NCBI RefSeq assembly: GCF_001757355.1
Contig: NZ_MINO01000006.1
Location: 1 to 64,000, forward strand
Length of the DNA stretch: 64,000 nucleotides
Direction of reading: 5' to 3'
DNA from: Sphingobium phenoxybenzoativorans
GTDB taxonomy: Bacteria > Pseudomonadota > Alphaproteobacteria > Sphingomonadales > Sphingomonadaceae
A program made the translations under genes and the position numbers. Position 1 is the first letter of the stretch; each line of letters opens with the position of its first letter. Of this stretch, positions 34,668 to 43,151 are shown piece after piece. Under the pieces are notes generated by a model. It was given only the letters and a program-made list of their open reading frames with translations, ran no database searches and was not told the DNA's origin.

Positions 34668-35159
34668 CTAAAGCGCGCGCCACATCACCAGCGCGTCAAC
34701 GGGGCCAAGGGCAGGGTGATCAAATGCGCCAGGAAGCCGCCCTACCTCTGCAAAGCCGAGACTCCGCCACAGGGCGGCCGCGCGAACATTGCTGCTCACC
34801 ACAAAATTAAACTGCATGGCCCGGAAGCCGCGCCCGCGAGCCTCGTCCAGTGAATGGAGACACATGGCCCGCGCCACGCCTCTGCCGGTAGCAGCCTGGG
34901 CCGTCGCATAACCCGCGTTCGCGACGTGAGCGCCGCCACCCATCTGATTAGGCCGGATATAATAACTGCCTATGATTTCGTCATTTTCTTCGGCAACGAA
35001 CGGTATGTGGTCTCCACCAAGCCAATAGGCCGTGGCGTCATCCCGAAGCATGTTGCGTGGAAGGGCGAAAACTTCTCCGGCACGAATAACAGGCTCGATA
35101 ACCGCCCAGATCGCTTCGGCGTCATCAGACGCCGCAGGGCGAATGGAGAGGGTGGTCAT
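34668..35159 (-). CDS. GNAT family N-acetyltransferase
   Basis: A 163-residue acetyltransferase. The acetyl-CoA binding loop is in motif A (GYATAQAATGRGVARAM, about residues 83-99), followed by FNFVVSSNVRAAALWRSLGF, the usual motif B. The N-terminus SIRPAASDDAEAIW is typical. Substrate unknown. It overlaps mazG by 4 nt on the same strand and is the last gene of the minus-strand series. Confidence 0.88.
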   Translation of the reverse strand: MTTLSIRPAASDDAEAIWAVIEPVIRAGEVFALPRNMLRDDATAYWLGGDHIPFVAEENDEIIGSYYIRPNQMGGGAHVANAGYATAQAATGRGVARAMCLHSLDEARGRGFRAMQFNFVVSSNVRAAALWRSLGFAEVGRLPGAFDHPALGPVDALVMWRAL

Positions 35160-35977
35160 ACCTGCTTGGCGGCCTGCCAGAGCCTTTCTTTATCGTCCAA
35201 AGACAGGGCAGCAAAGCCAGCGCCGGCCTGATCCTCCATCGCCCTGAACCGCTTTTCAAACTTCACGTTCGCACCACGCAGCGCCGTTTCCGGGTCGATC
35301 CTGTGATGCCGGGCAAGGTTGACGACCGCAAACAGCAGGTCGCCGATCTCCTCCTCTCGATGCGCTGGGGAGGTGGCAGTCTCCACCTCGACGATTTCTT
35401 CCTGAATCTTGGCGATAACCCCTCCGGTATCAGGCCAATCAAATCCCGTCCGCGCAGCCCGCTTCTGCAACTTCTCCGCACGCAACAATGCGGGAAGCGC
35501 GACGGCAACGCCAGCCAGGGCGCTGGGATCACTCTCCTTCTCCGCGCGCTCCGCCGCCTTGATCGCTTCCCAGTTCATTTGCGCCGCTACACCATCCTGC
35601 GCATGCACATCGCCAAACACATGCGGATGACGCCGGACCATCTTGGCGCAAATATTCTCGATGACGTCCTGCAGCGCGAAATACCCGGCCTGCTCCGCCA
35701 TACGCGCGTGGAACACCGTTTGCAGGAGCAAATCGCCCAGCTCATCTTTGAGCGCGGCCATATCGTCACGCTGTATGGCGTCAGCGACCTCATAGGCTTC
35801 CTCTATCGTATAGGGCGCGATCGTGGAGAAGTTCTGTTCGATATCCCAGGGGCATCCCGTCACAGGATCACGCAAGCGCGCCATGACACGCGCCAGCGGC
35901 ATAATGTCCGCGACGCTGGCTTCTCTACCGTCCGAAAGCGGGAGGGGAGTGCTGGAACTGCCCTGAGAATCACGCAT
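35156..35977 (-). CDS. mazG: Nucleoside triphosphate pyrophosphohydrolase MazG
   Basis: A 273-residue MazG with two tandem alpha-helical pyrophosphohydrolase domains. Domain 1 includes RLRDPVTGCPWDIEQNF and YEVADAI, and the metal site ELGDLLLQ with VFHARMAE. Domain 2 includes KIQEEIVEVETA and EEIGDLLFAVVNLARH. It hydrolyses non-canonical NTPs and affects (p)ppGpp-related stress in E. coli. The ATG at 35977 has a GGCGGGAAC element upstream. An IS element ends about 36 bp before this start, so the native upstream region has been displaced. Confidence 0.94.
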   Translation of the reverse strand: MRDSQGSSSTPLPLSDGREASVADIMPLARVMARLRDPVTGCPWDIEQNFSTIAPYTIEEAYEVADAIQRDDMAALKDELGDLLLQTVFHARMAEQAGYFALQDVIENICAKMVRRHPHVFGDVHAQDGVAAQMNWEAIKAAERAEKESDPSALAGVAVALPALLRAEKLQKRAARTGFDWPDTGGVIAKIQEEIVEVETATSPAHREEEIGDLLFAVVNLARHHRIDPETALRGANVKFEKRFRAMEDQAGAGFAALSLDDKERLWQAAKQV

Positions 35978-36013
35978 ATCTGTTCCCGCCGCTTAGAAAA
36001 GGCACTATCTGTC

Positions 36014-36031
36014 CCGGATAGAAATGACACC
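36014..36031 (+). repeat. IS terminal inverted repeat (left)
   Basis: CCGGATAGAAATGACACC, an 18-bp perfect inverse of the right end at 37647-37664. Confidence 0.88.
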
Positions 36032-36144
36032 ATCAATGAGAGCAGGGGCTGCGTGGAGCCATCGGTTTAGCGCAGCGCAGACCCTGCTGATGGCGTACAG
36101 TGGTGGGGAAGCGCACGGACCCGCTGCGCATGCAGCGGGCTCGG

Positions 36145-37560
36145 TCAGCGCGCCTTCACAAACTCCAGCGTTCCCCGTGCCTGCAACTCAGTTTGGCTGA
36201 GCCGGGGGCCGCGCTTGAGCTTGGGGCGGCCTAACCGGCGCCGATCGATTTTCGCTGATGCCTCTGGCTCGGGGAACAAATGTGTGGGCTGGTCGCGACG
36301 GGCAGGGGCATTATTGTTCCGCTGGCGGTGATGCGGGGCGATCGCCTGGATTTCCTTTGCCAGCGCCAGCGCCGCGTCGAGATGCTTGTTGTCGACGATG
36401 GCAGGTTGATTGATCCGGGGCATCTTGTCGAACAGGCTATAGGGGAGGGAGCGCCCCTCGTGCCGGATTTCCACCGTGCCATCTGGATATTCACAAACAT
36501 CCACGCGCTTGCGCGCCAGTTCCTTGCTGATCGGGCTCGGCTCCAGAAGGAACAGCACCTTGTTATAGTGCAGCGTCAGCGCGGCCGTGACCGTTCGCTG
36601 TTCGCGCCAGACCATGACGGAGTGCAGATCATCTCGCGGCGCCAGAGGGCGGTGCAGATCACGACTGTTCGCTGCCGGGCGAGCGAAGCGCGCATTATGT
36701 GTCGTCTGGTAGCCGCTCAAAAAGGCATTTGCTTCTCCGATTGAGGAGATGCCCTCCAGTCGCATCGCCTTGACGAGCCGATCCTGCAAAGTGCCGTTCG
36801 CCCGTTCGACCCGGCCCTTGGCCTGGGGCGAGTTGGCGCAGATGATCTCGATGTTCAGCGCGTCCAGTGCGCGCCCGAAGTGCGTCATGCCATCACCCTT
36901 CGCCGTCGCCTTGGGGTTGCGGAAGACCGTGTGCTTGTCGGAATAGAAGGCCACCGGCTTGCCGTGCCGCTCGATATATTCGCGCGTCGCTTCCATGTAG
37001 GAAAAGGTGCTTTCGCTCTCGACCATCTTGAGATGCATCAACTCGCTGGTCGCGTCGTCAATGTAGACGAGCAGCGTGCAGCGCGGACCGCGATCCTCGA
37101 ACCATTCATGATCAGAACCGTCGATCTGAATCAACTCGCCACGGCACTCCCGACGATGGCGAGGCTGATAGGGACGAGAACGACGAGCGGCGCGATCCTG
37201 CCAGATACCCGCCCCGATCATCATCTGTCGCAGCGTCTCACAGCCCACCGAAATGCCGTGGCGCTCCGCCAGATATTCCCGCGCCAGGGTCGGTCCGAAA
37301 TCGCCATAATGCTCGCGGACCAGCGATAGAATCTGCTCGCGAAAGGCATCGCCGTGACGCCGGTTGCCCGGCCGACCACGCTTGCGCGACACCAAGCCTG
37401 AAGCGCCTTCGGCGCGCAGACGCTCGAGCAACCGGAAAATCTGCCGACGCTTCAATCCCAGCAGCGTTGCCGCATCCTCAACCCGAAGTTCGCCGCGATC
37501 CACACGCGACAATGTATCAAACCGCGAAAGCTCGCCATGGCTCATCGCCACCACCGTCAT
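36145..37560 (-). CDS. ISNCY family transposase
   Basis: A 471-residue transposase. An N-terminal helix-turn-helix region (LRVEDAATLLGLKRRQIFRLLERL) and a second DNA-binding part (RKRGRPGNR, FREQILSLVREHYGDFGPTLA) precede an RNase H-like catalytic core. The core shows DDE-type residues: IQIDGSDHEWFE (D), VYIDDATSELMHL (D/D) and ANSPQAKGRVERANGTLQDRLV (E). Length and order fit the ISNCY/IS481-like integrase-type transposases. The ATG at 37560 is preferred because GGGAGGA lies 7 nt upstream; the frame opens earlier, at 37593. No frameshift or stop is seen, so it may be active. Confidence 0.92.
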   Translation of the reverse strand: MTVVAMSHGELSRFDTLSRVDRGELRVEDAATLLGLKRRQIFRLLERLRAEGASGLVSRKRGRPGNRRHGDAFREQILSLVREHYGDFGPTLAREYLAERHGISVGCETLRQMMIGAGIWQDRAARRSRPYQPRHRRECRGELIQIDGSDHEWFEDRGPRCTLLVYIDDATSELMHLKMVESESTFSYMEATREYIERHGKPVAFYSDKHTVFRNPKATAKGDGMTHFGRALDALNIEIICANSPQAKGRVERANGTLQDRLVKAMRLEGISSIGEANAFLSGYQTTHNARFARPAANSRDLHRPLAPRDDLHSVMVWREQRTVTAALTLHYNKVLFLLEPSPISKELARKRVDVCEYPDGTVEIRHEGRSLPYSLFDKMPRINQPAIVDNKHLDAALALAKEIQAIAPHHRQRNNNAPARRDQPTHLFPEPEASAKIDRRRLGRPKLKRGPRLSQTELQARGTLEFVKAR

Positions 37561-37622
37561 AAGCGCGTCCTCCCGAACTGCCAGGAGGACCATGCCACCG
37601 GACTCTGCTAAGGACGCCTGAG

Positions 37623-37664
37623 GGTGTCATTTCTATCTAGCAGAGGGGTGTCATTTCTATCCGG
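37623..37664 (-). repeat. IS right end: terminal plus subterminal repeat
   Basis: GGTGTCATTTCTATC occurs at 37623-37637 and again within the terminal inverted repeat at 37647-37664, 24 bp apart in direct orientation. Double motifs at one end are often transposase binding sites. Confidence 0.75.
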
Positions 37665-37735
37665 CGCTTACAATATCTAAATCCGATAATATATATTATG
37701 TTAAATAACCCGACTGGCGTCAGGCGAGCGAACCG

Positions 37736-38335
37736 TCATTTCGGCTCCAGGATCATCTCGCTATCCTCAACACGCCAGCTTTTCAGTTGCGACAGGAAAT
37801 TCATGCCGAGCACATTGACCTCGCCAAAAGCCGGCGACACGACGACCGTCAAATTGCTTGCCTTGATAGCGCCGACCGCCAATGTAGGCACGACCGAATA
37901 TTTGGCCTCCACCGGACCATTGGCTGTCTGCATCATCGCGACGCGCTGCTGATCGACAATGAGCCCCGCCAGCCGCGTGGTAGCCTCCGACAGCGCCGTA
38001 ATACTCGCGCCGCTATCGACCAGGAAGCGCGCGGGCACGCCATTCACATTGCCCTCGACCCAATAATGGCCGTCAGCCGCCAGCGCGATACGAATGGCAT
38101 TGCCTTCCATTTGCTGGCGCGGCGCGCCGGTAACCTCGGTCTGAACGCGAGTAGCGACCAGCCCCAGCTCCTGACGGTAGCTGAATGCGATTAGCGCCAG
38201 AAGGAATATGCCAACCCATATCAACGCCATGCCAAGCGCGCCCTTCAGGCTGACCCGGCGCGAAAGCAATGCGGACCCGACGAGCGTCAGCGCCAGGACA
38301 TACCAGATCACCTGCGCCGTCTGGTCGCCGCTCAT
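37736..38335 (-). CDS. Retropepsin-like aspartic protease, membrane-anchored (TIGR02281 type)
   Basis: A 199-residue protein with two N-terminal membrane helices (QVIWYVLALTLVGSALL and MALIWVGIFLLALIAF, about residues 8-50) and a C-terminal aspartic-protease domain. The active site is FLVDSGASITALS (about residues 103-115), followed by the VLGMNFLSQL flap-type motif near 177. This is the clan AA family known in many alphaproteobacteria, predicted to cleave in the periplasm or act near the membrane. It overlaps the MBL gene upstream by 4 nt, and an IS lies just downstream. Confidence 0.9.
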   Translation of the reverse strand: MSGDQTAQVIWYVLALTLVGSALLSRRVSLKGALGMALIWVGIFLLALIAFSYRQELGLVATRVQTEVTGAPRQQMEGNAIRIALAADGHYWVEGNVNGVPARFLVDSGASITALSEATTRLAGLIVDQQRVAMMQTANGPVEAKYSVVPTLAVGAIKASNLTVVVSPAFGEVNVLGMNFLSQLKSWRVEDSEMILEPK

Positions 38336-39105
38336 GAAAGATCTACCACCATGCCGTCATATCCAGGTTCAACATTGGGCGGAAGCGTAGCGCGCAGCGT
38401 CGCATAGTCCATGCTCTGATCCATATGGATCAGCACCGCACGGCCAGGCTTCGCCTCCGCAATGGCATCCAATGTCAACGCCAGATGCGGATGGCTTGGG
38501 TGTGGCTCCCGGCGCAGGCCGTCGACAACCCACAGGTCGATATTCGCGAACAGCGACGCCATAGCGGTCGTAACTTCATGGAAGTCCGTTGCATATCCCA
38601 CTGATTTTCCGTCATATTCGAACCGGAATCCGGTAGAAAATATCTCGCCATGAGGCTGATCCACGCTATGGATCATAATATCTCCGATCATGATCTCCAT
38701 GGGTAGATCATGGCCAGTGATGATTGGAGGATAGCCGCCATGTCCTTCGAAAGCATAAACAAACCGGCGCTGTAATAGTCTCAGCGTCTCTACGCGGGCA
38801 TAGCCTGGCATGGGACTGCGCCGGTGGTGCGCAAGTTGCCGCACATCGTCCAGGCCATGGCTGTGGTCGGCATGATCGTGCGTCCATAAAACGGCGTCGA
38901 TATCGATCACGCCAGCAGCGAGGAGCTGTTCGCGCAAGTCCGGCGAGGTATCAACCAGCAGGCGGGTGCTTTCCGTCTCCACCAGAATGGAAGGCCGAGT
39001 CCTGCGATTTTTTGGCTCTGCGGGATCGCATGCGCCCCAGTCATTGCCTATGCGCGGCACGCCGGATGAGGTGCCACTGCCCAGGATCGTGACCTTCAGA
39101 CTCAT
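38332..39105 (-). CDS. MBL-fold metallohydrolase (PhnP/RNase Z-like)
   Basis: A 257-residue cytosolic metallo-beta-lactamase-fold hydrolase. It begins with the typical GSGTSSGVPRIG, and the zinc motif is WTHDHADHSHGLDD (about residues 74-87). Later ligands are probably in YATDFHEV and VLIHMDQ. It resembles the phosphodiesterase branch of the family (PhnP, RNase Z). It is linked by 4-nt overlaps to both neighbours, tatD upstream and the aspartic protease downstream, an order conserved in many alphaproteobacteria. Confidence 0.92.
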   Translation of the reverse strand: MSLKVTILGSGTSSGVPRIGNDWGACDPAEPKNRRTRPSILVETESTRLLVDTSPDLREQLLAAGVIDIDAVLWTHDHADHSHGLDDVRQLAHHRRSPMPGYARVETLRLLQRRFVYAFEGHGGYPPIITGHDLPMEIMIGDIMIHSVDQPHGEIFSTGFRFEYDGKSVGYATDFHEVTTAMASLFANIDLWVVDGLRREPHPSHPHLALTLDAIAEAKPGRAVLIHMDQSMDYATLRATLPPNVEPGYDGMVVDLS

Positions 39106-39878
39106 TGCACCGTCTTGGCGAATAGCCTGCGGAAGTTTTCCGCGCTGTAGGCGGCAAGGTCATCGACATCTTCCCCACGCAAACCGGCGAGGAAGCGGGC
39201 AGTGTCAGCTACAAAAGCCGGCTCACACGGCCTCCCCCGATGCGGAACAGGTGCTAGGAATGGAGAGTCCGTTTCAATTAGCAGCCGATCCTTCGGCAAC
39301 CTCGCCGCAGTTTCCTGAAGATCCTTGGCATTTCTGAATGTCACGATGCCAGAAATGCTGATGTAAAAGCCGATTTCCATCGCCATGTCGGCAAAGGCGC
39401 CGCTTGCGGTGAAACAGTGGATGACGCCGGTATAGGCCCCCTTCCCCATCTCCTCGCGCAATATCGCGATCGTATCCTCCTCCGCCTCCCGCGTATGGAC
39501 GACAAGCGGCAGGCCGGTCTCGCGCGAGGCAGTGATATGGGCGCGGAAGGATGCCTTCTGCCGATCGCGATCGCTGTGGTCGTAATAATAATCTAGGCCC
39601 GTCTCGCCGATACCGACGACGCGCGGATGGGCGGCGCGCTGCACCAGCTTGGCCGTATCAATATGGGGGTGTTCGTCAGCCTCATGCGGATGAATGCCAA
39701 CCGTGGCCCATACATCCGCCTCACGTTCGGCCGTCGCGAGCACGGCGTCCCATTCGCTTTCTCGGGTGGCGATGTTGAGCATAACGCCAACCCCCGCCCC
39801 ACGCGCCCGGTCCAGCACGCCCTGCTGATCCTCGACCAGCCCCTTATAATTCAGGTGGCAATGGCTATCGACCAGCAT
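39102..39878 (-). CDS. tatD: TatD family metal-dependent hydrolase
   Basis: A 258-residue TIM-barrel hydrolase. The metal site begins with DSHCHLNY near residue 4, then GIGETGLDYYYD (about 90-101), HTREAEEDT and VIHCFTASG, and the final LIETDSPFLAPVPHRGRPCEPAF segment (quoted in part: LIETDSPFLAP). Family members are Mg-dependent 3'-5' DNA/RNA exonucleases in DNA repair and RNA turnover. It follows metG by 3 nt. Confidence 0.94.
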   Translation of the reverse strand: MLVDSHCHLNYKGLVEDQQGVLDRARGAGVGVMLNIATRESEWDAVLATAEREADVWATVGIHPHEADEHPHIDTAKLVQRAAHPRVVGIGETGLDYYYDHSDRDRQKASFRAHITASRETGLPLVVHTREAEEDTIAILREEMGKGAYTGVIHCFTASGAFADMAMEIGFYISISGIVTFRNAKDLQETAARLPKDRLLIETDSPFLAPVPHRGRPCEPAFVADTARFLAGLRGEDVDDLAAYSAENFRRLFAKTVQ

Positions 39879-39881
39879 GGA

Positions 39882-41459
39882 TCACCCCTCGGAATCCGCA
39901 AGCTCAAGGCGTGGAAACAAAGGCTTGGGAGCAGATAATATGAAACCGCTTGAGGATAGCGCATCATACCATGCGCCATCGATGGCGGCATGGCTACGCG
40001 CATCGGCGGGCAAGCCCATCTGGTCAAGCAGCGCCGTGGCGCTTGCCGGGATCACTGGCTGAATGATGATCGCAAGGTTGCCAATAGCCTGATAGAGTGT
40101 CGCCAACACTGCTGTCATCCGGTCCGGGTCGGTCTTACGCAGCGCCCAGGGCGCCTGCGCGTCTATATAGGCATTGCAGGCGAATACGGCCTTCATCCAT
40201 GCCTCGATCGCCTGTGAAGGTGCCAGGTCGCCCATGGCGTCGGCAAAGTCGGATCCTGCGTCGCTTACAAAATCGCGCAATTCCGCGTCGGCGGGATCGG
40301 ATGTGCCCCCCGCCGGCAGCACACCATCCAGATTCTTGGCGATAAAGCTCAGGGTCCGTTGCGCCAGATTGCCGAAACTGTTGGCGAGATCGCTATTGGC
40401 ACGGCCAACAATCGCCTCCGCGCTGTAACTGCCGTCATTGCCGAAAGTAACTTCGGACAGCAGGAAATAGCGGAGTTGATCGACGCCGAACCGCTCCGCC
40501 AGTTCCAACGGGTCGGCGACATTGCCGACGGACTTTGACATTTTCTCGCCCCGATTGAGCAGAAAACCGTGGCCAAACACCTGTTTCGGCAGCGGCAATT
40601 TTGCGCTCATCAGAAAGGCCGGCCAGTAAACCGTATGAAAACGCACAATATCCTTGCCAATGATATGGATAATATCGCCGCCCTCCGCCCAATAGCGGGC
40701 CATGCGTTCCGGGTCGTCGGGATAACCGCAGCCTGTGATATAGTTGGTCAGCGCATCGACCCAGACATACATGACATGGGATGTGCCGGTCTCGTCGCTG
40801 CCAGGCACCTTCACGCCCCAGTCAAAACTGGTGCGTGAAACGCTGAGGTCGCTTAAGCCCCCCTCGACAAAACGCATAATCTCATTCCGGCGGCTGTCCG
40901 GGCGGATTAAGTCGGGCTGCGCAGCATAGAGGTCCAGCAAGGGCTGCTGATATTTGGACAAACGGAAGAACCAGCTCTCCTCGACAGTCCATTCGACAGG
41001 CGTGCCCTGGGGCGAGAGTCTTGTGCCCCCCTCCCCGTCGATCAGTTCCTTCTCGTCGTAAAAGGCTTCGTCACGAACGGAGTACCAGCCCTCATATCGG
41101 CCGAGATACAGATCGCCATTGGCCTCCATTGCCTGCCAGATCGCCTGGCTGGCCCGATGGTGCGCGGGTTCGCTGGTACGGATAAAACGATCATAGCTGA
41201 CATTCAGAGCGTCATCCATTTCTTTGAAATAGGATGACATTTCGTCTGCCAGAGCGCGAGGTTCGATTCCCCTCGCCCTCGCCGTCTGATCCATTTTTAG
41301 GCCATGCTCGTCCGTACCGGTCTGAAAAAAAACGTCGCGGCCCATCATGCGTTGGAAGCGGGCGATGGCGTCGCTTGCTATCGCTTCATAGGCATGGCCG
41401 ATATGCGGGCGGCCATTGGGATAGCTGATCGCGGTCGTAAGGGTGAAGGGCTTTGACAT
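39882..41459 (-). CDS. metG: Methionyl-tRNA synthetase
   Basis: A 525-residue class Ia synthetase. The HIGH motif is PNGRPHIGHAYEA (about residues 14-26) and the KMSKS motif is GEKMSKSVGN (about 307). The catalytic core lacks the four-cysteine zinc knuckle of the E. coli type and there is no C-terminal EMAP-like domain, so it is the short alphaproteobacterial form. It stands upstream of tatD (3 nt apart) and downstream of holB (85 nt), an ordering common in this class. Confidence 0.95.
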   Translation of the reverse strand: MSKPFTLTTAISYPNGRPHIGHAYEAIASDAIARFQRMMGRDVFFQTGTDEHGLKMDQTARARGIEPRALADEMSSYFKEMDDALNVSYDRFIRTSEPAHHRASQAIWQAMEANGDLYLGRYEGWYSVRDEAFYDEKELIDGEGGTRLSPQGTPVEWTVEESWFFRLSKYQQPLLDLYAAQPDLIRPDSRRNEIMRFVEGGLSDLSVSRTSFDWGVKVPGSDETGTSHVMYVWVDALTNYITGCGYPDDPERMARYWAEGGDIIHIIGKDIVRFHTVYWPAFLMSAKLPLPKQVFGHGFLLNRGEKMSKSVGNVADPLELAERFGVDQLRYFLLSEVTFGNDGSYSAEAIVGRANSDLANSFGNLAQRTLSFIAKNLDGVLPAGGTSDPADAELRDFVSDAGSDFADAMGDLAPSQAIEAWMKAVFACNAYIDAQAPWALRKTDPDRMTAVLATLYQAIGNLAIIIQPVIPASATALLDQMGLPADARSHAAIDGAWYDALSSSGFILSAPKPLFPRLELADSEG

Positions 41460-41544
41460 GGCGTCGTGCTCTACGGTCGAAAATCGCGCAGGACAAGGCG
41501 GCTATGCGCGGACAACCGCGTGATTTGCGCGGGCCGGGGCGGCG

Positions 41545-42528
41545 TCAGGCGGCCTCTCGCACATCAGCCATCCCGGCGATGAGGCTGCACAGCTCGAATA
41601 CCACAGAAGACGGGTCCAGTGACAATATGACGGCGCCCGCCGCAAGGCTGCGCGCCTGCTCCCATGCATCGACGGCAGTGGCGAGCGGCCTCCCCTCTCT
41701 CGCGCGCGCTGCCGCGGCGATGAAGGCGGGCCCACGTTCCAGCAGCGCCTCATACCGTGGCCGGGCGGCCTTGGGCGACAGCATCTTCGCGAGCATCAAC
41801 CGGCGGCTATTATCGAGGTCTCCAGTCGTCAGGATTTCGCGCATCAGCGATTCCACCTGCGCCAGACCGAGACCGGCAAATTCCAGGGCGCGGCCGGGCG
41901 ACCCCTGCCCCATCGCGATCAGCGCCTCCATCTCGCCATCATCTGCAAGGTCAGGCAGATTCTGCCTCAACACTTGCCGCATCTGATCATCGGGGAGCGG
42001 CGAGAAGCGCAATAGCCGGCAGCGCGAACGGATGGTGGGGAGAAGGCGCGCAGGCGCATGCGACACCAGCAGGAAAATCGTCCCGGCCGGCGGTTCCTCC
42101 AGATTCTTGAGCAGAGCGTTGGCGGCTCCACGCTCCAGATCGTCGGCGCTGTCTATGACGATGACGCGGCGATCGGAAAAGGACGGCACATTGGAGAATA
42201 GCCGTTGCAGTCCGCGCACCTGGTCCACGCTGATATTGCGGGCATAGTCGCCATTGTCCTTTTCCAGCCGCTCCAGCTCGGCATAGTCAGGGTGTGCGCC
42301 CGAAGCGAAAAGGCGGGCGATCCGGTGATCCTCCGGCACATCCAGCCCGGAGGACTGAAAAGACGGCCCCGCTGCGTCCGCCAGCAACCGCAGCGCCGCG
42401 GCGCGCGCAAAGGCGGCCTTTCCAATGCCCTTCGGTCCAGCGAGTATCCAGCCATGATGCATTCGCCCGCCAGCGGCCGCATCCAATAGGGTGCGGGCCT
42501 GCTCATCCTGCCCGAAATATGACGTCAT
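41545..42528 (-). CDS. holB: DNA polymerase III subunit delta'
   Basis: A 327-residue clamp-loader subunit. The AAA+ Walker A region is GWILAGPKGIGKAAFARAAALRLL (centre GPKGIGK, about 32-38). The SRC-type arginine finger motif is in LLPTIRSRCRLLRF (about 155-168), and ANALLKNLEEPPAGT with VIDSADDLE lies before it. The delta' subunit helps load the sliding clamp at replication forks. It overlaps tmk by 4 nt, the classical tmk-holB pair. Confidence 0.93.
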   Translation of the reverse strand: MTSYFGQDEQARTLLDAAAGGRMHHGWILAGPKGIGKAAFARAAALRLLADAAGPSFQSSGLDVPEDHRIARLFASGAHPDYAELERLEKDNGDYARNISVDQVRGLQRLFSNVPSFSDRRVIVIDSADDLERGAANALLKNLEEPPAGTIFLLVSHAPARLLPTIRSRCRLLRFSPLPDDQMRQVLRQNLPDLADDGEMEALIAMGQGSPGRALEFAGLGLAQVESLMREILTTGDLDNSRRLMLAKMLSPKAARPRYEALLERGPAFIAAAARAREGRPLATAVDAWEQARSLAAGAVILSLDPSSVVFELCSLIAGMADVREAA

Positions 42529-43151
42529 GGCATCAGGTCCGACAAGGCGTCCCAGAGGCGAGTGGTAACCTCCTCCGCTTGCCCCGATGCATCAATCAGG
42601 CGGATACGGCCCGGCTCCTGACTGGCATAGGCGCGAAAAGCATCCGCCACCCGGCGATGAAAGGCCGTATCGCGCGCGCCGATCCGGTCGGTCGCGCCAC
42701 GATCCCGCTTTGCGGCGCGGGCGGCGGCTTCCGCCTCATCCAGCGTGAGGACCAATGTCCTGTCGGGCAGCAATCCTTCGCTGCCAATGCGGTGCAGCGC
42801 CAGTATATCGGCATCGGCAAGGCCGCTCGCTCCGCTTTGATAGGCGCGGCTGCTGTCGAGGAACCGGTCCGACAACACCCAGGCCCCGCGGCGGAGCGCA
42901 GGCAGGATCGTCTTTTCGAGATGATCGGCGCGGGCGGCGGCAAAGAGCAAAGCTTCGGCGCGCGCATTCCAGCGATCCTCCGCACCGGTGAGCAACAGGC
43001 TGCGGATCGCTTCCGCCCCCGCGCTTCCGCCCGGCTCGCGGGTTTCGACGACCTCAAGGCCGGTGCCGCGCAATCTCTGCGCCAGCGCCTTCAACTGGGT
43101 CGACTTTCCCGCGCCCTCACCGCCCTCAAGGGTGATGAAGCGGCCCGTCAC
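42525..43151 (-). CDS. tmk: Thymidylate kinase
   Basis: A 208-residue kinase that phosphorylates dTMP to dTDP. P-loop: FITLEGGEGAGKSTQ near residues 4-18. DR motif: LSDRFLDSSRAYQ (about 91-103). A lid segment follows around RDRGATDRIGARD. The start is read as the GTG at 43149-43151, because it overlaps the stop of the dac gene in a GTGA; a longer start would run nine residues into dac with no homology. Confidence 0.94.
   Translation of the reverse strand: MTGRFITLEGGEGAGKSTQLKALAQRLRGTGLEVVETREPGGSAGAEAIRSLLLTGAEDRWNARAEALLFAAARADHLEKTILPALRRGAWVLSDRFLDSSRAYQSGASGLADADILALHRIGSEGLLPDRTLVLTLDEAEAAARAAKRDRGATDRIGARDTAFHRRVADAFRAYASQEPGRIRLIDASGQAEEVTTRLWDALSDLMP

Larger units (their letters stand above)
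36014..37664 (-). mobile_element. ISNCY-type insertion sequence (complete copy)
   Basis: The element is bounded by perfect 18-bp inverted repeats, CCGGATAGAAATGACACC at 36014-36031 and its complement at 37647-37664, and holds one transposase gene. A second, subterminal copy of the right-end motif (GGTGTCATTTCTATCT) lies at 37623-37638. I found no clear target-site duplication; the left flank ends CTGTC and the right flank begins CGCTT. It has inserted between the aspartic-protease gene and mazG, both on the same strand. Confidence 0.88.
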
